DNA of 32,155 nucleotides. It comes from Clostridia bacterium. GTDB taxonomy: Bacteria > Bacillota > Clostridia > Oscillospirales > Butyricicoccaceae. The stretch lies in contig JAFXDF010000042.1 in NCBI GenBank assembly GCA_017521295.1, positions 1 through 32,155 of the forward strand, read 5' to 3'. The notes under the pieces are model-generated. The model was not told where the DNA came from. It searched no databases and saw nothing but the letters and a program-made list of their open reading frames with translations. A program made the position numbers and the translations under genes. How positions within the stretch are numbered: position 1 is the stretch's first letter; each line of letters starts with the position of its first letter. Below, piece by piece: positions 22,894 to 30,554 of the stretch.

Positions 22894-24861
22894 ATGAGCA
22901 AACAGAAGAACAACTCCTCCCAGAAGACCTCCTGGCTGAAGCGTCTGTGGAAGGGCGGCTCCAACCAGATGGCCGACGAGCTGCTGAACAAGGACGGCAC
23001 CCCCAACGATGCCGAAGCCATCGTCAGCCCCACCCGCCAGATCGTCAACAACTTCCTGGAGCGCAAGCTGGCCGTGGGCGCCCTGATCGTGCTGATCTGC
23101 ATGTTCATCACCATGTTCGTGGGTCCCCTGTTCATGCCCAAGTACTACGATTCCTATACCGAAGTTACCCAGAAGTCCATCAAGCCCACCATGTCCATGA
23201 TGTCGGTGCCCAAGGAACTGCAGGGTGACATCAAGATGATCGACGGCTTCGGCTCCTTTACCGTTGGCCTGTCCAACGCCGGCAAGGTCTATGTCTGGGG
23301 CGCCACCGAGCTGGGCACCACCGGCATCGACATCGCCGACATCCCCGAAGAGGTCCAGAACTCCAAGATCCACATGGTTGCCGCCGGTATCGACCACATC
23401 GTGGCCATCACCGAAGAGGGCAAGGTCCTCTGCTGGGGCAACAGCAAGCTGGGCCAGTACGGCACCGAGTCCGAGGCCAAGGCCCGGGGCGAGGAGCTGA
23501 ACCCCAACATCGCCTATATGCCCGAGATCCTGGCTACCTCCGGCATCGACGTTTCCCGCATCAAGAAGCTGACCTGCGGCTATCAGTGCTCTGCCATCCT
23601 GCTGGATGACGGCACCATGTACCTGTGGGGCAACAAGCTGACCTATGCCAACATCGACCTGTTCCTGAACGTGGGCGTCATGTACGACATGGACTTCACC
23701 CTGAACTACATTGTTGGCATCAACGGCAAGCGCAACGCCGTCTTTACCGGCTCCCGCGGTCTGTATGACGTGGTCCGTACCGAGATCGGCGGCGCTTCCT
23801 ATCCCATCAAGGACTTCCTGAACGGCCGCAAGATCGAGTCCATCGTTGCCACCTGCTCCAGCATGTGTCTGGTGCTGGAGGACGGCTCCATCTGCTTTGC
23901 CGGTGACCTGCCCTCCACCAACGCCGTGCAGGTTCCCGTTCTGGCCGCAGGCGAGTATTTCGTGGACGTTGTAGGTGGTTCCTACCACTACAGCGGCCTG
24001 ACCAACCTGGGCAACGTGTACACCTGGGGCAGCGATACCCTGGATCAGTGCGAAGTGGCCGACAACCTGGCCGGCAGCACCAAGCTGTTCGGCGGCGCCT
24101 TCCAGACCTATACCACCGACGACAGCGGCAATCTGATCGCCAAGTGGGGCCTGAAGGGCTATCTGTTCGGCACCGACACTTCCGGCGCTGACATCTTCCA
24201 GCGTATCATCAACGGCGGCAAGATGACTATGACCGTCGGTGCCGTTGCCGTTATCATCTCTTCGCTGATCGGCATCATCGTGGGCTGCGTGGCCGGTTAC
24301 TTCGGCGGCAAGGTGGACATCCTGCTGATGCGTGTGGCCGAGATCTTCAACGCCATCCCCTTCCTGCCCTTCGCCATGATCCTGTCCGCCATCATGGGCA
24401 GCATGACCCTCAGCGAGACCACCCGAATCTTCATCATCATGTGCATTCTGGGCGTGCTGACCTGGCCCGGTCTGGCCCGTCTGGTGCGCGGCCAGGTGCT
24501 GGTTGCCCGCGAGAGCGAGTACGTCACCGCCGCCAAGGCCATGGGCGTCAAGGAAAGCGTCATCGCCTTCAAGCACATCCTGCCCAACGTCATGTCGGTC
24601 ATTCTGGTCACCCTGATGCTGGACTTCGGCACCTGTATGCTGACCGAGTCCTCCCTGTCCTATCTGGGCTTCGGCGTTCAGTATCCCCGTCCCACCTGGG
24701 GCAACATGCTGAACGGCGCCAACAACGCCACCATCATCAACGCCTATTGGTGGCAGTGGCTGTTCACCGCCATTTTCCTGGCGGTCACCACCATCTGCAT
24801 CAACATCGTGGGCGACGCCCTGCGTGACGTTCTGGATCCCAAGTCCAGCGTTGACAAGTAA
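22894..24861 (+). CDS. OppC/DppC-type permease with inserted RCC1-like beta-propeller
   Basis: This is the partner permease, at 655 residues about twice the normal 300-350. The N-terminal helix (about 58-80, KLAVGALIVLICMFITMFVG) is normal. Residues about 110-422 are inserted and carry repeated RCC1-type blades: GKVYVWGATELG (130-141), GKVLCWGNSKLGQYG (176-190), GTMYLWGNK (240-248), a degenerate blade near 270-290, GSICFAGDL (331-339), GNVYTWGS (373-380) and GNLIAKWGL (412-420), each preceded by a VAAGIDHIVAI-like strand. That makes seven blades. The permease core then resumes at LFGTDTSGADIFQRIINGG (424 on), with coupling loop SEYVTAAKAMGVKESVIAFKH (541-561) and the usual C-terminus. The insert must face outside the membrane. 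AAAGGAGG precedes the ATG. Confidence 0.9.
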   Translation: MSKQKNNSSQKTSWLKRLWKGGSNQMADELLNKDGTPNDAEAIVSPTRQIVNNFLERKLAVGALIVLICMFITMFVGPLFMPKYYDSYTEVTQKSIKPTMSMMSVPKELQGDIKMIDGFGSFTVGLSNAGKVYVWGATELGTTGIDIADIPEEVQNSKIHMVAAGIDHIVAITEEGKVLCWGNSKLGQYGTESEAKARGEELNPNIAYMPEILATSGIDVSRIKKLTCGYQCSAILLDDGTMYLWGNKLTYANIDLFLNVGVMYDMDFTLNYIVGINGKRNAVFTGSRGLYDVVRTEIGGASYPIKDFLNGRKIESIVATCSSMCLVLEDGSICFAGDLPSTNAVQVPVLAAGEYFVDVVGGSYHYSGLTNLGNVYTWGSDTLDQCEVADNLAGSTKLFGGAFQTYTTDDSGNLIAKWGLKGYLFGTDTSGADIFQRIINGGKMTMTVGAVAVIISSLIGIIVGCVAGYFGGKVDILLMRVAEIFNAIPFLPFAMILSAIMGSMTLSETTRIFIIMCILGVLTWPGLARLVRGQVLVARESEYVTAAKAMGVKESVIAFKHILPNVMSVILVTLMLDFGTCMLTESSLSYLGFGVQYPRPTWGNMLNGANNATIINAYWWQWLFTAIFLAVTTICINIVGDALRDVLDPKSSVDK

Positions 24862-24873
24862 GGAGGGAAAGAC

Positions 24874-25890
24874 ATGCCGTTACTTGAGATCAAAAACCTG
24901 AAGACCTTCTTCAAAACCAAAAAGGGCATCGTCAAAGCCGTAAACGATGTGTCCTATTCCCTGGAGCCCGGCAAGACCATCGGTATCGTCGGTGAGTCCG
25001 GCTCGGGCAAGTCGGTTTCCGCCATGTCCATCCTGCGTCTGCTGGACGGCAACGGCTATATCGACTCCGGCTCCATCCAGTTTGAGGGCAAGGAGCTGAC
25101 CACCCTGTCCATGGACGAGATGTACGCCCTCCGCGGCAACGCCATCTCGGTCATTTTCCAGGAGCCCATGACCTCTCTGAACCCCGTCTTTACCGTGGAC
25201 CGCCAGCTGTCTGAGCCCTTTATCATCCACCAGGGCATGAGCAAGAAGGAAGCCCACGAGCAGGCACTGAAGATGCTGTACGACGTACAGATCCCCAACC
25301 CCGAGGCTGTCATCCGTCAGTATCCCCATCAGCTGTCCGGCGGTATGCGTCAGCGCGTCATGATCGCCATGGCCCTGGCCTGCCGTCCCAAGATCCTCAT
25401 CGCCGACGAGCCCACCACCGCTCTGGACGTTACCATCCAGGCCCAGATCCTGCGCCTGATGAACGACCTGCAGAAGGAAAAGGGCACTTCCATCATCTTC
25501 ATCACCCACGACCTAGGTGTTATCAACGAGATGGCCGACGACGTGGCCGTTATGTACTGCGGCCAGGTGGTGGAAAAGGCTTCTGCCCGCACCATTTTCG
25601 CTGCCGACAGCAAGCTGAGCCACCCCTATACCGAGGGTCTGATGTACTCCATCCCCCGCATTGAAAACGTGGGCAAGAAGATCGAGCCCATCCCCGGCGT
25701 GGTGCCCCATCCCCTGGCTCTGCCCAAGGGCTGCAAGTTCGCTCCCCGCTGCAAATACTGCACCCAGAAGTGCATCGACGAAGAGCCCGTGCTGAAAGAC
25801 ATGGGCAACGGCCAGCAGATCCGCTGCTTCTATCCCGAAAAGGAGGTGAGACAGAGTGAAGAACACAAAGAAATTACTGTCCATCACTAA
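24874..25890 (+). CDS. Peptide ABC transporter ATP-binding protein, OppD/DppD type
   Basis: This 338-residue cytoplasmic ATPase has Walker A GESGSGKS (40-47), Q-loop in [12 protein letters not shown] (93-104), signature LSGGMRQR (154-161), Walker B ILIADEP (174-180) and H-loop THD (211-213). The C-terminal oligopeptide/dipeptide extension has five cysteines (287, 293, 296, 300, 318); such Cys sets bind a 4Fe-4S cluster in some OppD-type proteins. Length is normal. TAAGGAGG precedes the ATG 12 bases after the permease stop, and the 3' end overlaps the next gene by 35 bases. Confidence 0.94.
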   Translation: MPLLEIKNLKTFFKTKKGIVKAVNDVSYSLEPGKTIGIVGESGSGKSVSAMSILRLLDGNGYIDSGSIQFEGKELTTLSMDEMYALRGNAISVIFQEPMTSLNPVFTVDRQLSEPFIIHQGMSKKEAHEQALKMLYDVQIPNPEAVIRQYPHQLSGGMRQRVMIAMALACRPKILIADEPTTALDVTIQAQILRLMNDLQKEKGTSIIFITHDLGVINEMADDVAVMYCGQVVEKASARTIFAADSKLSHPYTEGLMYSIPRIENVGKKIEPIPGVVPHPLALPKGCKFAPRCKYCTQKCIDEEPVLKDMGNGQQIRCFYPEKEVRQSEEHKEITVHH

Positions 25891-27451
25891 TCTCAAAAAG
25901 TACTTCCCTGTCGCAAAGTCCTCCCTGTTCCAGAAGGAGCAGCTGTACGTCCGCGCCAACGAGGACATCTCCCTGGATATCTATGAGGGTGAGACCCTGG
26001 GTATCGTAGGCGAGTCCGGCTGCGGCAAGTCCACCCTGGGCCGTGTGCTGCTGCAGCTGTACAACCAGACTGCCGGCACCACCATGTACTACGGCGTTTC
26101 CCTGGCGGATATGCCTCCCAAGTACGTGGCCGACACCCTGAAGAACCTGGACAAGTACAAGACCACTCTGAAAAAGGCCGCCGAAAAGGCTGCCGAGCTG
26201 AACAAGAAGGTGGAAGAGGCCGGCGGCGAAGACGCCTGCGACTTCTACCTGCTCCAGGACCGCAACCTGGCCCGCTGCGACGAGCAGACCGCCCTCAACC
26301 ACATCGTCAAGATCCTGGGCGGCTTCTTCGCCAAGGATGAGGGCAACCAGGGCCGTGACCTGATGCTGAAGATCCACGAGGAAAACGTCAAGCGTGCCGC
26401 GCTCAAGGAAAAGTTCGCCGACGTGCGCGTGGAGTACGAGCATGTGGAAGGCGACGAAAAGAACGCCTCCAAGAAGGACAAGCTGGCCCAGGAAAAGGCC
26501 GGTCTGGAATCCCAGCTGAAGGCCATGGACGACCAGATCGCCCAGCTCACCGCTCAGCTGGAGGCTCTCCGTGACAAGTACGCCAAGGACGAGGAATTCG
26601 CCAAGTTCGAGGCTATGCGTGACGACGGCATCGACCTGTCCCGCCTGCAGTATGACGAGATGCGCCTGCTGCGCCGGGATCTGCAGATCATCTTCCAGGA
26701 TCCCTATTCCTCTCTGAACCCCCGCTTCACCATCGGCCAGATCATCGAAGAGGGCCTGGTGACCCACAAGTTCTTCAAGCACGGCTCCGAAAAGATGCGC
26801 GAGCACATCGTGGACACCATGGAGAAGTGCGGCCTGCAGGAGTATATGCTCCACCGCTATCCCCACCAGTTCTCCGGCGGTCAGCGTCAGCGTGTGGCCA
26901 TCGCCCGCGCTCTGGCGGTCAACCCCAAGTTCATCGTCTGTGACGAGTGCGTTTCCGCTCTGGACGTGTCCATCCAGTCCCAGATCATCAATCTGCTGCA
27001 GGAGCTGAAGGAGAAGGAACAGCTCACCTATATGTTCATCTCCCACGACCTGTCTGTGGTCCGTTACATCTCCGACCGTATCTGCGTCATGTACCTGGGC
27101 AATGTTGTGGAGTTGGCCGACGCCGCCACCATCTTTGACGATCCCCGTCATCCCTATACCGTGGCTCTGCTGTCCTCCATCCCCACCACCGATCCCGATT
27201 CCGGTGACAAGGAGCGCATCATCCTGGAGGGCAACATCCCCAGCCCCATCAAGCCTCCCGCAGGCTGTAAGTTCCACACCCGCTGCTACATGGCCTGCGA
27301 AAAGTGCAAGCGCGTGCCTCCCGAGCTGCGTGAAGTGGAGCCCGGCCACTTCCTGGCCTGCCACTTCCCCGAGAAGAAGCTGGCCGAGGACGGCAGCTAC
27401 CTCTTTGAGCTGCCCAAGATGGAGCGCAAGTCCAACCGCGATCAGGACTAA
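25856..27451 (+). CDS. OppF/DppF-type ATP-binding protein with long helical insertion
   Basis: This partner ATPase has 531 residues against about 320 in the family. Walker A GESGCGKST is at 52-60, then residues about 84-262 are extra: charged, Lys/Glu/Ala-rich and largely helical, with a heptad-like stretch at 205-245 (LAQEKAGLESQLKAMDDQIA and on). The normal sequence resumes at LLRRDLQIIFQDPYSSLNPR with Q-loop Gln281. Signature FSGGQRQR is at 339-346, Walker B FIVCDECVSALD at 359-370 (Cys instead of the usual Pro after the catalytic Glu364), and H-loop His397. C-terminal cysteines are 471, 477, 481, 484 and 502. The GTG start has AGGAGG 9 bases upstream, inside oppD. Confidence 0.93.
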   Translation: MKNTKKLLSITNLKKYFPVAKSSLFQKEQLYVRANEDISLDIYEGETLGIVGESGCGKSTLGRVLLQLYNQTAGTTMYYGVSLADMPPKYVADTLKNLDKYKTTLKKAAEKAAELNKKVEEAGGEDACDFYLLQDRNLARCDEQTALNHIVKILGGFFAKDEGNQGRDLMLKIHEENVKRAALKEKFADVRVEYEHVEGDEKNASKKDKLAQEKAGLESQLKAMDDQIAQLTAQLEALRDKYAKDEEFAKFEAMRDDGIDLSRLQYDEMRLLRRDLQIIFQDPYSSLNPRFTIGQIIEEGLVTHKFFKHGSEKMREHIVDTMEKCGLQEYMLHRYPHQFSGGQRQRVAIARALAVNPKFIVCDECVSALDVSIQSQIINLLQELKEKEQLTYMFISHDLSVVRYISDRICVMYLGNVVELADAATIFDDPRHPYTVALLSSIPTTDPDSGDKERIILEGNIPSPIKPPAGCKFHTRCYMACEKCKRVPPELREVEPGHFLACHFPEKKLAEDGSYLFELPKMERKSNRDQD

Positions 27452-27459
27452 GGCCTGTC

Positions 27460-27669
27460 ATGAAGTTTCCCTACTCTGACTCCCTGCCCGAGGTCACAGA
27501 GGAGCAGGAGGTCGAGCGTCGGCAGGAGATGCAGCGCGCCGGCATCAAGGTGGGCTTTTCCGAGCGTCTTGTGATGATCGGCACCGCCTTTCTGTTCCTG
27601 GGTCTGCCCTGTATTCTGATCCTGTTGGCCATCGGCTTTCTGTCCATGCTGCTGTTCGGACTGATTTGA
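27460..27669 (+). CDS. Small single-pass membrane protein at end of opp operon
   Basis: The 69-residue product has a charged N-terminal half (EEQEVERRQEMQRAG) and one strong hydrophobic helix (about 41-67, IGTAFLFLGLPCILILLAIG and on). It starts 8 bases after the OppF-type gene and ends before a terminator, so it belongs to the same transcript. No family is recognised. The upstream ribosome site is weak (AAGG), suggesting coupled or low translation. It could be an accessory subunit of the transporter or an unrelated passenger. Confidence 0.65.
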   Translation: MKFPYSDSLPEVTEEQEVERRQEMQRAGIKVGFSERLVMIGTAFLFLGLPCILILLAIGFLSMLLFGLI

Positions 27670-27679
27670 TCCAAATAAG

Positions 27680-27710
27680 ACGCCCTCCGGGTTTTCCGGA
27701 GGGCGTTTTT
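27680..27710 (+). terminator. Intrinsic terminator of the opp operon
   Basis: A perfect 11-bp stem (27680-27690 with 27696-27706) and a GTTTT loop are followed by a T-run (27706-27710). The convergent minus-strand small gene ends at the same point, so the hairpin may serve both. Confidence 0.9.
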
Positions 27711-27883
27711 CAATGGTGCATGAGGCCAAGGCTCTCGGCGGCGTCCTCCACCGTGCGGACGGCACGCTGGGCGGTGCGCTTCATCCTGCGGCGGTCGGCG
27801 TCGGACACCATGCCGGCGGCCGCCAGACCCACACAGGCGCCGGCCACCATGCCCATGCCCAGACCGGACAAAAACTTGTTCAT
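27710..27883 (-). CDS. Small membrane-anchored protein (YtxH-like)
   Basis: The 57-residue product starts MNKFLSGLGMGMVAGACVGL, a Gly/Ala-rich membrane helix with small-residue packing motifs, followed by a basic amphipathic tail (DADRRRMKRTAQRAVRTVED). This layout recalls the small YtxH-type proteins common in Bacillota, but the match is by architecture only. ATG 27883 is chosen because AAGGAGGGGC lies just upstream; the frame continues to 27970 without a better start. It is convergent with the opp operon. Confidence 0.75.
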   Translation of the reverse strand: MNKFLSGLGMGMVAGACVGLAAAGMVSDADRRRMKRTAQRAVRTVEDAAESLGLMHH

Positions 27884-27955
27884 AAAGCCCCTCCTTCCTG
27901 TTGTTTCTCTATAGTATGCCCCCGTTAAGAATCGGTAAACAAACGACTTTTCCCC

Positions 27956-27984
27956 TTGACAACCGGTCACAACTTTGCTATCAT
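27956..27984 (+). promoter_or_regulatory. Sigma-A type promoter of the CNNM-family gene
   Basis: A perfect TTGACA (27956-27961) and TATCAT (27979-27984) are separated by 17 bases. The predicted transcript carries a leader of about 200 bases. Confidence 0.8.
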
Positions 27985-27990
27985 GCGTTT

Positions 27991-28156
27991 CGATATCATT
28001 TGAAGGGAGGTCCTAGCGTCCAAATGGACAGTGACAACAGCGATTGTAGCGATAATCAGATCCTGTGTTGTGTGACTGCATATCTGCGCCGTGATGTACG
28101 GGCCGGGTATGCTTTTTTGCGTTGTGTCCGTATGCGGCACTGAAAAACGCTTTTTT
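27991..28156 (+). promoter_or_regulatory. Structured 5' leader ending in an intrinsic terminator (riboswitch/attenuator candidate)
   Basis: Between promoter and gene the RNA can form several helices: GTCC/GGAC near 28018-28029, ACAACA/TGTTGT joining about 28033-28038 and 28063-28068, GCATA/TATGC enclosing CCGT/ACGG (28078-28112), and finally a terminator. The terminator stem pairs GCGTT, GTG and CCG (28119-28130) with CGG, CAC and AACGC (28135-28150), closes with a TATG loop, and has a six-T run at 28151-28156. The gene starts 38 bases later. I could not match it to M-box, yybP-ykoY or another known class. A 39-codon ORF (28024-28143) ends inside the terminator stem. Confidence 0.6.
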
Positions 28157-28194
28157 CACCCATTCACACACATTTTTAAGGAGTTTTTATCACT

Positions 28195-29442
28195 ATGAGC
28201 AATTCAACATCTATTTTATTTATGATCATCATGGTGGCCTTTTCCGCTTATTTTTCCGCCACCGAGACCGCGTTTTCCTCTCTGAACAAGACCCGTCTGA
28301 AGGTCCTTGCCGAAAAGGGTGACAAAAAGGCCCAGCTTGCCTTTGCCGTGTCCGAGCAGTATGACAAGATGCTCACCTCCATCCTCATCGGCAACAACAT
28401 CGTGAACATCGCCATGACCTCGGTGTGCACTCTGCTGTTCGTTCATCTGCTGGGCGACAGCGGAGCTACCCTTTCCACCATTGTCACCACCATCGTCGTG
28501 CTGATCTTCGGCGAGATCACCCCCAAAAGCCTGGCAAAGGAAATGCCCGAAAAGTTTGCCATGTTCTCCGCCCCCTTCCTCAAGGCCATCATGTGGGTGC
28601 TGACCCCCATCGCCTTTGTGTTCACTGCCCTCAAAAATCTGATGGGCCGGATCATCAAGGTGAAGGATGACCGCAAGATGACCCAGGAAGAGCTGCTCAT
28701 GCTGGTGGACGAGGTCCAGCAGGAGGGCGGCCTGGACGAGGACGAGCACGAGCTTTTGCGCTCTGCCATCGAGTTCAACGATCGGGACGCCGAGGACATC
28801 CTCACCCACCGTGTGGACCTGGAGGCCGTCTGCATCCACGACAACGCCCGTGAGATCTCCAAGGTCTTTGACGACAGCCGGTTTTCCCGTCTGCTGGTCT
28901 ATGAAGAGGACATCGACGACATCGTGGGTGTCATCCACCAGTCGGACTTCTACAACGACGTGGTCATGCGCGGTAAGGACCTGCGGGACATTATGACCCC
29001 GCCCCTGTTCGTGCCCAAATCCCTCAAGATCTCCGACCTGCTCAAGCTGCTGCAGAAGAAAAAATCCCACATCGCCATCGTCAACGACGGCTACGGCGGC
29101 ACCCTGGGTATCGTCACCATGGAGGACATCCTGGAAGAACTGGTGGGCGAGATCTGGGACGAGCATGACGAAGTGGTGGAGGAGATCCGCAACGAGGGCG
29201 ACGACACCTGGGCGGTTTCCGGCTCTGCCGACCTGTACCGCCTGCTGGACAAGATGAACATCGACGAGGACCAGGTGGAAAGCGCCTCCATCACCGGCTG
29301 GGTCATGGAGCAGATCGACAAGGTTCCCGAAAAGGGCGACACCTTTGAGCTGGAGGGCTGGAAGGTCACCGTTACCGATACCGACGAGCGCCGCGTCCAG
29401 GAGATCCGGGTGGAAAAACTGGACGAAGAAGAGAACGAATAA
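28195..29442 (+). CDS. CNNM/CorC (HlyC)-family transporter-like protein with CBS domains
   Basis: The 415-residue membrane protein belongs to the DUF21-CBS-CorC family, implicated in magnesium or other divalent cation handling. The N-terminal CNNM domain (about 1-165) shows FSATETAFSSLN, GNNIVNIAM and FGEITPKSLAKE. A CBS pair lies at about 200-315 (VIHQSDFYNDV; VTMEDILEELVGEIWDEHD), and a CorC/HlyC C-terminal domain from about 335 includes GDTFELEGWKVTV. AAGGAG stands 11 bases before the ATG. The structured leader upstream suggests metal- or metabolite-responsive control. A terminator follows. Confidence 0.92.
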   Translation: MSNSTSILFMIIMVAFSAYFSATETAFSSLNKTRLKVLAEKGDKKAQLAFAVSEQYDKMLTSILIGNNIVNIAMTSVCTLLFVHLLGDSGATLSTIVTTIVVLIFGEITPKSLAKEMPEKFAMFSAPFLKAIMWVLTPIAFVFTALKNLMGRIIKVKDDRKMTQEELLMLVDEVQQEGGLDEDEHELLRSAIEFNDRDAEDILTHRVDLEAVCIHDNAREISKVFDDSRFSRLLVYEEDIDDIVGVIHQSDFYNDVVMRGKDLRDIMTPPLFVPKSLKISDLLKLLQKKKSHIAIVNDGYGGTLGIVTMEDILEELVGEIWDEHDEVVEEIRNEGDDTWAVSGSADLYRLLDKMNIDEDQVESASITGWVMEQIDKVPEKGDTFELEGWKVTVTDTDERRVQEIRVEKLDEEENE

Positions 29443-29454
29443 CCATAGATTCCC

Positions 29455-29483
29455 AAAGACGGCCTATACGGCCGTCTTTTTTT
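29455..29483 (+). terminator. Intrinsic terminator after the CNNM-family gene
   Basis: A perfect 10-bp stem (29455-29464 with 29470-29479) and a 5-base loop are followed by a T-run to 29483. Confidence 0.9.
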
Positions 29484-29546
29484 ATGCTATGCTGTAACAA
29501 AACCCCTGTTTTTCTCCACTAACCGGTCAGAAAGGAGGACGTTGGT

Positions 29547-30050
29547 ATGGCAAAGCTGCCGGAAGCTCTGTTCCGGGAACATTACAAAGCGATCTACCGG
29601 TATCTGTTCAGCCTCACCCGGGACGCCCTCCTGGCGGAGGACCTGGCCAGCGAGACCTTTCTGGAGATGCTCACCTCTCTGGCAGGGTTCCGGGGACAGG
29701 CCCATGTGCGCACCTGGCTGTTCACCATCGCCCGCCGCCGATGGATCGCCCATTTGAAAAAGCAAAAACGCTCCCCCGAGACCGAGGCCCTGTCCCTGCT
29801 GCTGGAAAGCCCCCTTCCCGGGCCGGAGGAGCAGGCCCTTTCCGGAGAGCTGGCCGCAGGGGTGGAGCGGTTTCTCCAAAGCCAGCCGCCCCGGACCCAA
29901 AGTATCCTGCGGCAGCGGCTGGCCGGCCTTTCCTTTTACGAGATCGGGCAGGCCTGCGGCATTTCCGAAAGCTCCGCCCGGGTCATCTTCTTCCGGGCAA
30001 AACAAACCTTAAAAGAAACCCTGGAAAAGGAGGGATTGCTCAATGAATGA
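29547..30050 (+). CDS. ECF-type RNA polymerase sigma factor
   Basis: The 167-residue product has sigma region 2 (about 8-75; LAEDLASETFLEMLTSL and HVRTWLFTIARRRWIAHLKK) and region 4 (about 108-160; LAGLSFYEIGQACGISESSARVIFFRAKQTLKE). There is no region 1.1 or 3, so it is an extracytoplasmic-function sigma. AAAGGAGG lies 8 bases before the ATG. Its end overlaps the anti-sigma gene by 8 bases, so the pair is translationally coupled. The upstream 60 bases lack a clear sigma-A promoter; self-activation is possible but unproven. Confidence 0.93.
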   Translation: MAKLPEALFREHYKAIYRYLFSLTRDALLAEDLASETFLEMLTSLAGFRGQAHVRTWLFTIARRRWIAHLKKQKRSPETEALSLLLESPLPGPEEQALSGELAAGVERFLQSQPPRTQSILRQRLAGLSFYEIGQACGISESSARVIFFRAKQTLKETLEKEGLLNE

Positions 30051-30552
30051 CATCACCTGTGATATGTGCCGTGATCTGATGCCTCTGGTAAAAGATGGCA
30101 TCGCCAGCGCCGACAGCCGTCTGGCGGTGGAGCGCCATCTGGAAGGCTGCCCCTCCTGCCGGGCCAGGTTTGAAACGCCCCTCCCCGCCGACGGGGAAAA
30201 GGCCTTTGCCGCCCTGTGGAACCGGCTGCGCCTGCTTGCGGCGCTGGTGATGATGCTGTGCATTTTCGTGGGCATGGACCTCACCGGCGGCCAGGGTCTG
30301 TTTTACAATTCCCTGCTCATGCCCTTCATCGGCGCGCTGGGCTTTCTGGTGTTCCGGTGGAAGGCGGCCTATAACATCCCCCTGCTGCTGCTGGCGGTGG
30401 GGCTGGTCACCTGCGGCCTCAACCTGCTGCGGGGTCTGGAGGTGCTGGACATTCCCTCCCTGCTGTGGTGGACAGTGATCTATTCCGGCTTTGCCGCGGC
30501 AGGCATGGTCATCGCCGCCCTGCTGTGCTTCGCTCTGAAAAAGGAGGACTGA
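30043..30552 (+). CDS. Zinc-finger membrane anti-sigma factor
   Basis: The 169-residue product starts with a cytoplasmic zinc-binding anti-sigma domain: Cys6, Cys9, His32, Cys36 and Cys39 (CDMC...HLEGCPSC, zf-HC2 type). Four hydrophobic segments follow (about 63-80, 86-105, 112-128, 139-165), placing it in the membrane. It should hold the sigma factor inactive until a signal at the envelope. The overlap with the sigma gene and the following coupled gene supports the role. The signal is unknown. Confidence 0.88.
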   Translation: MNDITCDMCRDLMPLVKDGIASADSRLAVERHLEGCPSCRARFETPLPADGEKAFAALWNRLRLLAALVMMLCIFVGMDLTGGQGLFYNSLLMPFIGALGFLVFRWKAAYNIPLLLLAVGLVTCGLNLLRGLEVLDIPSLLWWTVIYSGFAAAGMVIAALLCFALKKED

Positions 30553-30554
30553 CC

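Noticed and set aside
27991..28156. Assignment of the CNNM leader to the M-box or yybP-ykoY riboswitch
   Set aside because: I looked for the conserved M-box segments and the GGGGAGUAG-type loop of yybP-ykoY and did not find convincing matches, so the class is left open.
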